Positions 16,154-24,188 are shown, numbered from the stretch's first letter. The stretch: 33,917 bases of DNA from CAG-390 sp964579135 (GCA_964579135.1 CAZOFD010000016.1:1-33917); one strand, 5' to 3'. Made by a program: numbers and translations. Notes: generated from the letters alone by a model not told the origin.

Positions 16154-18180
16154 GCGACGTTAGCGTTCGGGTTGCGCCGCACGCCGGTTTTTGCTTCGGC
16201 GTGCGCCGTGCGACGGAACTGATAGAGCAGACCATAAAAAACGGCGACGGCATAAGGATATACACGCTCGGCAAACTCATACACAACGAGACGTATCTCG
16301 CGCGGCTCGAGGCGGTCGGCGTGCGTGCGATCGCAGCCGACGAGATCGAGGATATAGCCGCGAGCACTTGCGGCGGAGGGCGCGCCGTCGTGTTTCTTCG
16401 CGCACACGGCGTGACGAAAGACGTCGAGGAGCGGCTTTTGCGGGCGAGCGAGGAGTATGCGGGGTTTTCGTACGTCGATTGCACCTGCCCATACGTGAAA
16501 AAGATACATAAGATCGCGCGTGAGAACTCGCCTGCGGACGCGGACGGCAAGGAAAACGTTTTCGTTATAATAGGCTCGCGCGAGCACCCCGAGGTGGTCG
16601 GGATCGTCAGCTATTTCGACGGGCGGGTGTTCGCCTACTCGAATTCCGACGAACTTCTTGCCGCAGTCGACAGGAAAGAACTGCCGCTCGGCGACGATAT
16701 TCGACCGATAATCGCCGCGCAGACTACTCAAAACGTTTCCGAGTGGAAAAAATCTTTAAAAATTTTAAAAAAACTATATACAAACGCGATAATTTTTGAT
16801 ACAATATGTAATGTTACGGAAATTCGACAGCGAGAGGCGTCGGAACTTGCGGCAGAGTGCGATCTCGTCATAGTTATCGGCGGGCGAGACAGTTCCAACA
16901 CCGCAAAGCTATATTCGATATGCAGAGAAGTTTGCGAGAACGTGATACTTGTGAACGACGCAACCGAGCTGAGAGGAATATGTCCGAACTACCACGAAAA
17001 AGTGGGAATTGTCGCAGGGGCATCCACGCCCGGCGACGTGATAGAGGAGGTATACAAGACCATGAGCGAAACCAAAATCAAAGCAGAGATCGGGGAGACC
17101 GAAAACTTTGACGAGATGCTCAACTCAGCGTTCAAAACTTTAAGTTCAGGAGACACCGTTACCGGTACCGTTATTGCTGTAAACGACCAAGAGATCAAGC
17201 TCGATCTCGGTGCAAAAGTTACCGGCATACTGACCGCCGATCAGATATCCGACGATGCTTCTCTGAAGCTGAGCCGCGAGTATCACATCGGTGACCAGAT
17301 AGATGTATTCGTTATTCGAGTCAGCGACGTCGACGGTTGCGCGACCGTTTCCAAAAAGCGCGCGGATCTTGACCGCAATTGGCACAAGATCGCAGAGGCA
17401 AAAGAGAGCGGAGAAACTCTCGAGGCAAAGGTTGCTTCCGCGGTAAAGGGCGGCGTTGTAATCAAGCTCTACGGCGCGAGAATTTTCGTTCCCGCATCGC
17501 AGACCGCACTCCCCAAAGAGGCGGATCTCAACACTCTCGTAGGTCAGGACGTAAAGTTCAAGATCATCGAGCTCAAGTCCGCCGGCAAGAGCGCCGTCGG
17601 CTCCATTCGTGCCGCTTATCGTGAGGAAAGACGCGAACTCGAGGAGAAATTCTGGTCCGAGGTCGAGGTCGGAAAGTACTACACCGGTAAGGTTCGCGGT
17701 ATGACGGACTACGGTGCGTTTATAGATCTCGGCGGCGTTGACGGAATGCTGCACAAAAAAGAGATGTCCTGGAGACCCATACATAAGCCCTCCGACATTC
17801 TCAGTCTCGGCGACGAGATGACGGTATTCGTTAAGTCTTACGATCCCGAAAAGAAACAGATTTCTCTCGGATATCGCACCGAGGAGACCCATCCTTGGAA
17901 CGTATTTAAGGCAAATTATTCTCTCGGCGACGTTATAGAGGTAACGATCTCCAATATTATGAACTATGGTGCTTTCGCACACATTACCGACGAGGTAGAC
18001 GGACTTATCCACATCTCTCAGATCGCTCTCGAGCGCGTTGAGAATCCCGCGGACGTTCTCACCCCCGGTCAAAAAGTTACGGCAAAGATCATAAAGATCG
18101 ATGACGAACAGCAAAGAGTCAGCCTTTCAATTCGCGCACTCCTCGAAGAGGGCGAAGAGAACGGCGATATTGACGAGTGA
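16150..18180 (+). CDS. ispH-rpsA: Bifunctional HMBPP reductase (IspH) / ribosomal protein S1
   Basis: 676 aa in one frame. Residues 1-~300 are IspH (LytB), the last step of the MEP isoprenoid pathway. The three 4Fe-4S ligand cysteines are C15 (AGFCFGV), C113 (CTCPYV) and C220 (ICNVT), and REHPE and AQTTQN are intact. Residues ~325-670 are four S1 domains starting near SGDTVTGTV, EAKVASAV, YYTGKVRGMTDYGAF and DVIEVTISNIMNYGAF, as in Gram-positive S1-like proteins. Such fusions are known in Clostridia. Codon choice and base composition shift toward the style of the ribosomal-protein genes after about 17060. An in-frame ATG at 17062 (residue 305) has GAGGAGGT 10 nt upstream, so a free S1 product may also be made. 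Confidence 0.95.
   Translation: MSDVSVRVAPHAGFCFGVRRATELIEQTIKNGDGIRIYTLGKLIHNETYLARLEAVGVRAIAADEIEDIAASTCGGGRAVVFLRAHGVTKDVEERLLRASEEYAGFSYVDCTCPYVKKIHKIARENSPADADGKENVFVIIGSREHPEVVGIVSYFDGRVFAYSNSDELLAAVDRKELPLGDDIRPIIAAQTTQNVSEWKKSLKILKKLYTNAIIFDTICNVTEIRQREASELAAECDLVIVIGGRDSSNTAKLYSICREVCENVILVNDATELRGICPNYHEKVGIVAGASTPGDVIEEVYKTMSETKIKAEIGETENFDEMLNSAFKTLSSGDTVTGTVIAVNDQEIKLDLGAKVTGILTADQISDDASLKLSREYHIGDQIDVFVIRVSDVDGCATVSKKRADLDRNWHKIAEAKESGETLEAKVASAVKGGVVIKLYGARIFVPASQTALPKEADLNTLVGQDVKFKIIELKSAGKSAVGSIRAAYREERRELEEKFWSEVEVGKYYTGKVRGMTDYGAFIDLGGVDGMLHKKEMSWRPIHKPSDILSLGDEMTVFVKSYDPEKKQISLGYRTEETHPWNVFKANYSLGDVIEVTISNIMNYGAFAHITDEVDGLIHISQIALERVENPADVLTPGQKVTAKIIKIDDEQQRVSLSIRALLEEGEENGDIDE
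17044..17064 (+). promoter_or_regulatory. Possible internal ribosome site and start for free S1
   Basis: GAGGAGGT at 17044-17051 precedes an ATG at 17062-17064, in frame with the fusion and exactly at the junction of the IspH and S1 parts. The resulting protein of 372 aa would start MSETKIKAEIGE and contain all four S1 domains. The same bases encode Glu-Glu-Val in IspH, so chance cannot be excluded. Confidence 0.5.
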
Positions 18181-18186
18181 TAAAAA

Positions 18187-18230
18187 GAGCTGCCGATATA
18201 TCGGCAGCTCTTTGCCGATATATCGGCAAA
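18187..18230 (+). terminator. Tandem palindromes after rpsA, probable terminator region
   Basis: Two perfect palindromes abut: 18187-18210 (24 nt) and 18211-18230 (20 nt). Both contain the same 14-nt core GCCGATATATCGGC, with centres 22 nt apart. Each can form a hairpin in RNA. The first is followed by only three T, the second by TTTCGATTTTT, so together they probably end the cmk-plsC-ispH/rpsA transcript. A protein-binding role at DNA level is an alternative. Confidence 0.6.
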
Positions 18231-18337
18231 TTTCGATTTTTCGTTGCTCGGCGCACGAGTGCCGACGGGCAATCGTTTACCGTGCCGCGCGGAGTGGACT
18301 CACCGTTTTTGCGCGGCAATCTTGAGGGACTGATAAA

Positions 18338-18889
18338 ATGGACAAAACGAAAGAAAATATCGCCGCCGAGGCGGCTGACGTGCTGCGAGAACTTATGGAA
18401 AAGGCGTCGCTTCGCCGCGGCGATATCCTCGTTATAGGGTGTTCGACCTCGGAGGTCGTGGGCGGCGTTATAGGCAAAGATTCTTCGTCCGATGCCGCCG
18501 AGGCGATATATTCCGCGGTGGCGCCGCTCCTTGCTGAAAAAGGAGTGTTTTTGGCGGCTCAATGCTGCGAGCATCTGAATCGTGCGCTCGTGGTCGAACG
18601 CGAATGTGCCGAAAAATACGGACTTACGGAGGTTTGCGTTAAACCCCAACCGCACGCAGGCGGATATTGGGCAACTCGCGTTTATGCCGAAATGAGCGAG
18701 CCCACTATGGTCGAGTCCGTCGCCGCGCACGCGGGGGTGGATATCGGGCTTACGCTTATCGGTATGCATTTGCGCGCGGTTGCCGTTCCCGTGCGCACCG
18801 CAACGAGCAAGATCGGAAACGCCGTTGTCGTAACGGCGAAAACGCGCCCGAAGCTTATCGGCGGCGAACGCGCAGTGTATCCCCGATAG
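18338..18889 (+). CDS. ywlG: YwlG/UPF0340 family protein
   Basis: 183 aa, ATG behind GAGGGAC. Highly conserved family blocks are present: GCSTSEVVGG near residue 33, AAQCCEHLNRALVVERE near 74, PHAGG, VDIGLTLIGMHL near 135 and RPKLIGGERAVY at the end. The family is widespread in Firmicutes (TIGR01440) and its biochemical function is not established to my knowledge. It follows the tandem palindromes by about 110 nt. No clear promoter was seen in that gap. Confidence 0.9.
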   Translation: MDKTKENIAAEAADVLRELMEKASLRRGDILVIGCSTSEVVGGVIGKDSSSDAAEAIYSAVAPLLAEKGVFLAAQCCEHLNRALVVERECAEKYGLTEVCVKPQPHAGGYWATRVYAEMSEPTMVESVAAHAGVDIGLTLIGMHLRAVAVPVRTATSKIGNAVVVTAKTRPKLIGGERAVYPR

Positions 18890-18979
18890 GAGGGACGTCG
18901 ATATTCGTCGTTTTTTCGAATAAAAAGTCGTAACCGACCAAAAAAATCGTTCGAAGTTACGGCGGCGGGAAATTTTTGA

Positions 18980-19009
18980 TTGACAGAACGGGTCGCGTTA
19001 TGTTATAAT
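18980..19009 (+). promoter_or_regulatory. Sigma-A promoter of the minD-like gene
   Basis: TTGACA (18980-18985), 18 nt, TATAAT (19004-19009) with TG one base before the -10 hexamer. The start codon is 38 nt downstream. Confidence 0.87.
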
Positions 19010-19046
19010 GTGAACGTGAGATTTTGATCGAAGACGGAGGTAGGCT

Positions 19047-19856
19047 ATGGTTGACAGCGAAAAAAACGAGCGCCGAGTCTATCTTGTGACGTCGTGCAAA
19101 GGCGGCGTCGGTAAATCGACGGTCAGCGCGAATCTTGCTATGGCGTTTGCGAGCGAAGAACGAAGGGTGCTGATCGTCGATTGCGATTTTTCGAACAGGT
19201 CGCTCGATCTGATATTCGGAGTGGAGGATCGCGTCGTTTACGATATTTGCGACCTTGCCTTCGGCAGAGCGGACGCACGCCGGGCGGTCATTGTCGACGG
19301 CAGGTGCGATCGCTTGCATTTTATCCCCGCTCCTATGATGCGGGACGACGTGCTGACGAGCGAAAAACTCACCGCGGCGATACTCGACGCGGCAGACGCT
19401 TTTGACTGCGACGTCGTTATAATAGATACGCCGGGAGCTTCGGACGACACGCTCGGGCTTGTCGCGCCTTGTGCGGACGCGGCTGTGATAGTGGCCGCGC
19501 ACCAAGCGACGTCGGTGCGCGGCGCGGAAAAAATGGGCTATCTGCTTGACGATCTCGGCGTGAGTGAACAGTATCTTATAATAAACAGGTATGACGGCGA
19601 GGCAGTGCTCGATCGTAAGCGCCCCGGGCTTTCCGAGCTGACGGACAAGACTCACGTTCGCTTGATAGGCGTTATTCCCGAGTCTGCACAGCTTGAGGCG
19701 GCGCAGGAAAGGGGCGAGCTTGCTTGCCAAATCAAAAAGGACAGGGCGAAAGTCGCCGCCGCGTTTGACGAAACCGCAAGGCGGCTTTTGAACGAGCGTA
19801 TTCCGCTTATGTCGTACGTTTCGGAGCGGCGACGCAGAAAGTTGCTTTATACGTAA
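19047..19856 (+). CDS. minD: MinD-like ParA-family ATPase
   Basis: 269 aa with GGAGGT before the ATG. The deviant Walker A CKGGVGKST (K18, K23) and switch regions DCDF near residue 45 and IIDTPGASDD near 130 place it in the MinD/ParA group. It ends in a short basic tail with RRRRKLLYT, which might act like the membrane-targeting helix of MinD. Compared with canonical MinD, the segments around RNLD and the LPA motif are divergent. No minC or minE is nearby. Clostridial genomes often carry a minD-minE-rodA-mgsA block, and the mgsA-like gene follows here, which supports the MinD assignment. A role in division-site placement is inferred. Confidence 0.75.
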   Translation: MVDSEKNERRVYLVTSCKGGVGKSTVSANLAMAFASEERRVLIVDCDFSNRSLDLIFGVEDRVVYDICDLAFGRADARRAVIVDGRCDRLHFIPAPMMRDDVLTSEKLTAAILDAADAFDCDVVIIDTPGASDDTLGLVAPCADAAVIVAAHQATSVRGAEKMGYLLDDLGVSEQYLIINRYDGEAVLDRKRPGLSELTDKTHVRLIGVIPESAQLEAAQERGELACQIKKDRAKVAAAFDETARRLLNERIPLMSYVSERRRRKLLYT

Positions 19857-19884
19857 AGTATCGTTTTAAGGAAGGAAAAGCAAA

Positions 19885-20304
19885 ATGGAAATAGCTATCG
19901 TAGCGCATGATACGAAAAAAGAACTGATGACGCAACTTTGCATAGCGTATTGCGGTATTCTTTGCAAGCACAATCTTTGTGCGACCAGTATAACGGCAAA
20001 GTATATTTCCGAAGCGACCGGACTTGAGATCGAGCGGCTCCTTACGGGTGACCACGGCGGCGAAGAGCAGATCGCGCAAAGGATATCGTATAACGAGATA
20101 GATCTTTTGATCAACCTGCGGGATACGAGCCCGGCTTCTGTTTACGACGAAAAGACCAACAATTTGCTGCGCCTTTGCGATATGTACAACGTCCCCGTTG
20201 CCACGAATATCGGAACGGCGGAGGCTCTTATAATCGCGCTTGATCGCGGTGACCTCGATTGGAGGCAATTCGTCAATCCCAAAGCCGCGTATGCGAAAAA
20301 ATAA
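19885..20304 (+). CDS. mgsA: Methylglyoxal-synthase-fold protein with altered active site
   Basis: 139 aa, ATG behind AAGGAAGG, 28 nt after minD. The sequence aligns without gaps to bacterial methylglyoxal synthase from my memory of the Bacillus protein: IAIVAHD at the start, EATGLEIER, and NLLRLCDMYNVPVATNIGTAE. The active site is not standard. The catalytic Asp of the GGD-Q motif is Glu60, the phosphate-binding TGTTG loop is TSITA (34-38), the SGP of SGPLGGD is TGD, and the PHEPD His and Asp are Tyr87 and Lys90. H8, D9 and D80 remain. Methylglyoxal synthase converts DHAP to methylglyoxal; whether this protein still does is doubtful. The gene symbol denotes homology only. Confidence 0.8.
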   Translation: MEIAIVAHDTKKELMTQLCIAYCGILCKHNLCATSITAKYISEATGLEIERLLTGDHGGEEQIAQRISYNEIDLLINLRDTSPASVYDEKTNNLLRLCDMYNVPVATNIGTAEALIIALDRGDLDWRQFVNPKAAYAKK

Positions 20305-20312
20305 AAACACTA

Positions 20313-20341
20313 TTGACAAAGTTTTAAAATAAGTATAAAAT
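20313..20341 (+). promoter_or_regulatory. Sigma-A promoter of the thrS leader
   Basis: TTGACA (20313-20318), 17 nt, TAAAAT (20336-20341). It starts 9 nt after the mgsA-like stop and drives the T-box leader. Confidence 0.8.
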
Positions 20342-20349
20342 ATATCGTA

Positions 20350-20550
20350 CAACGGATATGTCCTCGGGTCAAGTACGTCAACAGAGAGAAAGATTAGGTG
20401 AGAGCTTTCGACGCGGCGTCTCGGGGGTACCGCCGACGTGCTATTCGTAATATTGCTTTTTTGAGTTAAAAGTTCGGGTGGAACCGTGCTTATGCACCCC
20501 GACGGAAAGTGTTCGCTTATGCGGCGCTTCCGTCGGATTTTTGTTTTTTT
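20350..20550 (+). promoter_or_regulatory. T-box riboswitch (threonyl) upstream of thrS
   Basis: This leader fills most of the 354-nt gap before thrS. The stem I marks AAGTA (20368-20374 region) and AGAGAG followed by GGTGAGAG are present, as is the T-box proper GGGTGGAACCGTG (20476-20488). A terminator stem pairs 20499-20507 with 20528-20536 and is followed by a T-rich tract to 20550. The specifier is most likely ACC (Thr) at 20429-20431, on the 3' side of stem I, which matches the downstream gene. Uncharged tRNA-Thr should stabilise the antiterminator and allow thrS transcription. About 85 nt of plain spacer then precede the thrS ribosome site. Confidence 0.92.
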
Positions 20551-20658
20551 CGGTGAGTTTTGCCCGCGCCGTCGTGCACTGTGCGTTTCGGTGCGATACG
20601 GCGAGATCATAAAATGTGAAAAAATTGTGCCGCCATAGGCGGCGGAACGGAGATAAAT

Positions 20659-22593
20659 ATGAAGATAGACATTAACGGCAGCGAGATCGTGCTCGAGGGA
20701 GAGGCAACGGTTTTCGAAGCGGCGCAGCAAGCGGGAGTCGTTAAGCGCGAACATATTGCCGCGCTTGTAAACGGTAAACTTTCGGCTATGACGTCGAGCC
20801 TTGCGGACGGCGACAAAGTAACGCTTTTGACTTTTGCCGACGACGAGGGTAAGCGCGTTTACAGGCATACCGCGGCGCACGTTTTGGCTCAGGCTGTAAA
20901 AAGACTGTATCCCGCGACCAAGCTTACCATAGGTCCGGCGATCGACAACGGATTTTATTACGATTTCGACAGCGAAACTCCTTTTTCGCAGGACGTCCTC
21001 AAAAAGATAGAGGATGAGATGAAAAAGATTATGCGCGAGAACTTGCGTATAGAGCGTTTTGAGCTGCCGCGCGAAGAGGCGATCGCTTTTATGAAAGAAA
21101 AGGACGAGCCTTATAAAGTTCAGCTTATAGAGGAGCTGCCCGAGGACGCGGTAATCAGTTTTTACCGCCAAGGCGAGTTTACCGACCTTTGCGCGGGTCC
21201 GCACCTTTTCAGCACGGCGGCGGTCAGAGCGGTGAAGCTCACGCAGTGCACGGGCGCGTATTGGAAAGGCGACCAAAACAACAAGGTGCTCCAAAGAGTT
21301 TACGGTATAGCATACCCCTCGAAAGAGGAAATGAACGAGTATCTCGCTGCCGTCGAGGAGGCGAAAAAGCGCGACCACAACAAGATCGGACGCGAGCTCG
21401 AGTACTTTACGACCGTTGATACGATAGGTCAAGGTCTGCCCGTAATGCTCCCCAAGGGCGCGCGCGTTATCCAAACGCTCCAGCGCTTCGTTGAGGACGA
21501 GGAGCGCCGCCGCGGATATCTTTTGACGAAGACCCCTCTTATGGCAAAGCGAGAGTTCTACAAGATATCGGGGCACTGGGATCATTATCTTGACGGTATG
21601 TTCGTTATCGGCGACCCGTACGACGAGAGCCGCGAGTGCCTTGCTATGCGTCCGATGACCTGCCCTTTCCAGTATCAGGTCTTTCTCAACAAAAAGCGTT
21701 CGTATCGCGATCTGCCGATGCGCCTCGGCGAGACGTCCACGCTCTTCCGCAAGGAGGACAGCGGAGAGATGCACGGACTTATCCGCGTAAGACATTTTAC
21801 CATATCCGAGGGGCATTTGATTTTGGCGCCCGAGCAGCTTGAGGAGGAGTTCCGCGGTTGTCTCGACCTTGCCAATTATATGCTCGATGCGGTCGGTCTG
21901 CGCGAGGACGTTACGTACAGATTCTCGCAATGGGACCCCGCGCGCAAGGACAAATACGAGGGAACCCCCGAGCAGTGGGACGAAGCGCAGACGGTTATGA
22001 AGGATATACTCGACCACATAGGTCTCAAGTATACCGTCGGCATCGACGAGGCGGCGTTCTACGGTCCTAAACTCGATATCCAAATCAAAAACGTCCACGG
22101 CAAGGAAGATACTCTCATAACCATACAGATAGATATGCTGTTGGCAAAGCGCTTCGGTATGGAGTATACGGATAAAAACGACAACAGAGTTACCCCGTAT
22201 ATCATCCACCGCACGTCGATGGGCTGCTATGAGAGAACTTTGGCGCTTACGCTCGAGAAATATGCGGGCGCCCTGCCGACGTGGATGGCTCCGACGCAGG
22301 TCAAGCTTATACCGATAGGTGACGAGCACGTCTCTTATGCGAAAAAGGTTGCCGATATGCTTGAGGAGCGCGGAATAAGGACCGAGACCGACGCGAGAAA
22401 CGAAAAGATCGGATACAAGATTCGCGCGGCTCAGCTTGAAAAGGTCCCGTATATGCTCGTTATCGGCGATAAGGAGATGGCAGAGGGCAAAGTTGCCGTC
22501 AGAACGAGAAAAGCCGAGGATCTCGGCGCGATGTCGCCCGAGGAGTTTTTGGCAAGAGTGCTTGACGACGTTAAGACGCTCAAAAAAGACTGA
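20659..22593 (+). CDS. thrS: Threonyl-tRNA synthetase
   Basis: 644 aa with GGAG 8-9 nt before the ATG. Domain order is normal: TGS (1-60), editing domain with H70-x3-H74 and C178-x3-H182, class II catalytic core and anticodon-binding domain (from about 545). The catalytic zinc ligands C334, H385 and H516 are present. The motif 2 region reads STLFRKEDSGEMHGLIRVR and is followed by TISEGH rather than the TQDDAH of the E. coli enzyme; this matches the ThrRS type common in Clostridia. It charges tRNA-Thr and is controlled by the T-box upstream. Confidence 0.97.
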   Translation: MKIDINGSEIVLEGEATVFEAAQQAGVVKREHIAALVNGKLSAMTSSLADGDKVTLLTFADDEGKRVYRHTAAHVLAQAVKRLYPATKLTIGPAIDNGFYYDFDSETPFSQDVLKKIEDEMKKIMRENLRIERFELPREEAIAFMKEKDEPYKVQLIEELPEDAVISFYRQGEFTDLCAGPHLFSTAAVRAVKLTQCTGAYWKGDQNNKVLQRVYGIAYPSKEEMNEYLAAVEEAKKRDHNKIGRELEYFTTVDTIGQGLPVMLPKGARVIQTLQRFVEDEERRRGYLLTKTPLMAKREFYKISGHWDHYLDGMFVIGDPYDESRECLAMRPMTCPFQYQVFLNKKRSYRDLPMRLGETSTLFRKEDSGEMHGLIRVRHFTISEGHLILAPEQLEEEFRGCLDLANYMLDAVGLREDVTYRFSQWDPARKDKYEGTPEQWDEAQTVMKDILDHIGLKYTVGIDEAAFYGPKLDIQIKNVHGKEDTLITIQIDMLLAKRFGMEYTDKNDNRVTPYIIHRTSMGCYERTLALTLEKYAGALPTWMAPTQVKLIPIGDEHVSYAKKVADMLEERGIRTETDARNEKIGYKIRAAQLEKVPYMLVIGDKEMAEGKVAVRTRKAEDLGAMSPEEFLARVLDDVKTLKKD

Positions 22594-22602
22594 TATTTGT
22601 AC

Positions 22603-22647
22603 AAAAAAGCACACCTCGTCCGCCAAATGCGGACGAGGGGCTTTTTG
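22603..22647. terminator. Bidirectional terminator between thrS and the lipoprotein gene
   Basis: A 10-bp stem pairs 22614-22623 with 22629-22638 around a 5-nt loop. TTTTT follows at 22642-22646 on the plus strand, and an A6 run at 22603-22608 gives a T-run on the minus strand. It can therefore serve both convergent genes. Confidence 0.85.
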
Positions 22648-22691
22648 CTTTGTCGTATAGAGCGGCTAAAGGCGCGATGATTTGCGCTGCC

Positions 22692-24032
22692 TTACCAAGT
22701 TGCGGTCTTTAATATCGGGATAAAATTGTCCCTTTCTTTTTGCGTTGCGGCAACGGAGACGCCGCTTATCGGGTCGTAAAAGTATTGGTAGCAAAAGTAG
22801 GCGACGCCGCGGCAGCGGGGCAACGTTTTCGTGTGAGAGAGGGAGCGGAGCAAAATGTCGCTATGTTCCGCCCATTCGTTCTTGCCGCTGCCGGCATATT
22901 TGTCTTCTTTCGAGAGCGCTTTTCCGAGCGTCATCCCGATGATAAGGTCGACGCTGTCGTTTTTTATAATATCCTGCCATATTCCGCAGGTCTTTTTAAA
23001 GTCGCAACTTCCGTGCTCGAAACCGAAATATACCTGAGGGCAGATATAGTCGACGTATCCGTCGCTTGCGCACCAAGTGTATACGTCCGCGTACTGCTTG
23101 TCGTAAACGTTTGCGATATTACCGGCGGGGCTTATCCCGAAAAGCAGGGCTTCGTTTTCTTTTTTTACGGCTGCGTATATGTCGCCCACGAGACGATTCA
23201 GCGCGTCGCGCCTGAAATTCGCAAGCGAAAGAGTGCCGCCGCCGGCTACGTATTCGCCGTATGCGTCGCTGTCGAAAGACGCGTCTTGCGTCGGGTAAAA
23301 ATAGTCGTCCATATGTACGCCGTCGACCTCGTAAAGGCGTACGATCTCCTCGGCGCCGCTTGTGATAAGCGACCTTACCTCCTCGTACGCGGGGTTGAGG
23401 TACAATCTATCGCCGCAGGTCACAACGTATTTGCCGCGCGTTTCGGCGTTGTCGTAAAAACGACGCAGCGGGAACGCCTGAGGCACGGAGGATATTTCTT
23501 TTTCGGTCATACAGCGCAGGGGATTGATCCAAGCGTGTACGGAAAGCCCCAGTGCGTGCGCCTTTTCTATGACGATCGCAAAAGGGTCGTACAGTGCGCT
23601 TTTGCCGTAACTGCCTACGACGTAGGAGGACGTCGGATAAAATTTCGAGGGGTAAAAACTGTCTCCGTACGGTCTGACCTGAACGATGACCGTGTTGAAG
23701 CCGTCGTTTTTTGCGTTTTGCAGGATCACGGATATAAGCTTTTCGAATTCCGTCTGCTTCCTTTGTATCCCGTCCGATTTGTACACGTTGGCGAGATCGA
23801 ATTGCGAAAGCCAAAGGGCTTTTATGTTTTCGTGATTGAGGGGTGTGTATCGTGTCTCCATTTTGTCATCCTCCTTGGCGGCGCCGGCGCTCGGCTCGGC
23901 GGAAGTTTGGTCGCTGCCGCTCGCGTTTGCGTGCGATGCGTCCTGTGTCGTCGGTGTACCGCAAGAAGCAAGCAAAAGCAAGAGTGCAAGAGCGAGAGAC
24001 GTAAGGCGCGCGCGTATTATCGGTCTTTTCAT
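22692..24032 (-). CDS. Lipoprotein with GHL10/DUF187-type glycoside-hydrolase fold (YngK-like)
   Basis: 446 aa, ATG with GAGGGT upstream. The lipoprotein signal peptide has a basic start, a Leu/Ala-rich core and lipobox LASC with Cys24 as the lipidation site. A Ser/Ala/Thr-rich linker runs to about residue 60, then comes a TIM-barrel-like domain: ALWLSQFDL, NTVIVQVRPYGDSFYPS, VHAWINPLR, VDGVHMDDYFYP and ICPQVYFGF are family blocks. The Asp pair in HMDDYF is a likely catalytic or binding site. Related proteins sit on the outer face of the membrane and probably cut glycans, possibly cell-wall ones; the substrate is not established. It is a single-gene unit. Confidence 0.88.
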   Translation of the reverse strand: MKRPIIRARLTSLALALLLLLASCGTPTTQDASHANASGSDQTSAEPSAGAAKEDDKMETRYTPLNHENIKALWLSQFDLANVYKSDGIQRKQTEFEKLISVILQNAKNDGFNTVIVQVRPYGDSFYPSKFYPTSSYVVGSYGKSALYDPFAIVIEKAHALGLSVHAWINPLRCMTEKEISSVPQAFPLRRFYDNAETRGKYVVTCGDRLYLNPAYEEVRSLITSGAEEIVRLYEVDGVHMDDYFYPTQDASFDSDAYGEYVAGGGTLSLANFRRDALNRLVGDIYAAVKKENEALLFGISPAGNIANVYDKQYADVYTWCASDGYVDYICPQVYFGFEHGSCDFKKTCGIWQDIIKNDSVDLIIGMTLGKALSKEDKYAGSGKNEWAEHSDILLRSLSHTKTLPRCRGVAYFCYQYFYDPISGVSVAATQKERDNFIPILKTATW

Positions 24033-24084
24033 TTTTTACCCTCGACTGTGTTTTTTGCGGCGGAGCGGCGACGTGTGCAAATTT

Positions 24085-24113
24085 ATTTTACCACGTATGC
24101 CGCGGCGTGTCAA
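24085..24113 (-). promoter_or_regulatory. Sigma-A promoter of the lipoprotein gene
   Basis: On the minus strand TTGACA (24113-24108), 17 nt, TAAAAT (24090-24085). The ATG is 52 nt downstream. Confidence 0.82.
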
Positions 24114-24188
24114 TACCGACGGGATGGCGGCGCCGTTCCCCGCAAGGCGCGCGTCGCGGGCGTACGTTTTGCTATGGCATCCGAGACG

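Noticed and set aside
16745..16812. AT-rich stretch inside ispH with GATACAATATG, considered as an internal promoter for the S1 part
   Set aside because: No acceptable -35 element 16-18 nt upstream of TACAAT; the internal ribosome site at 17044 is the stronger signal, so only that is reported.
21714..21790. Unusual motif 2 region in ThrRS (STLFRKEDSG, TISEGH instead of TQDDAH)
   Set aside because: I recall the same wording as typical of ThrRS from many Clostridia, and all zinc and editing residues are present, so this is a known sequence type.
19807..22626. A 939-codon open frame on the minus strand across thrS, its T-box and the mgsA-like gene, and a 780-codon one (7178-9520) opposite mutS2
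   Set aside because: Both lie opposite strongly conserved genes, have no ribosome site or recognisable domain, and show the skewed composition of antisense shadows created by GC-rich codon choice.
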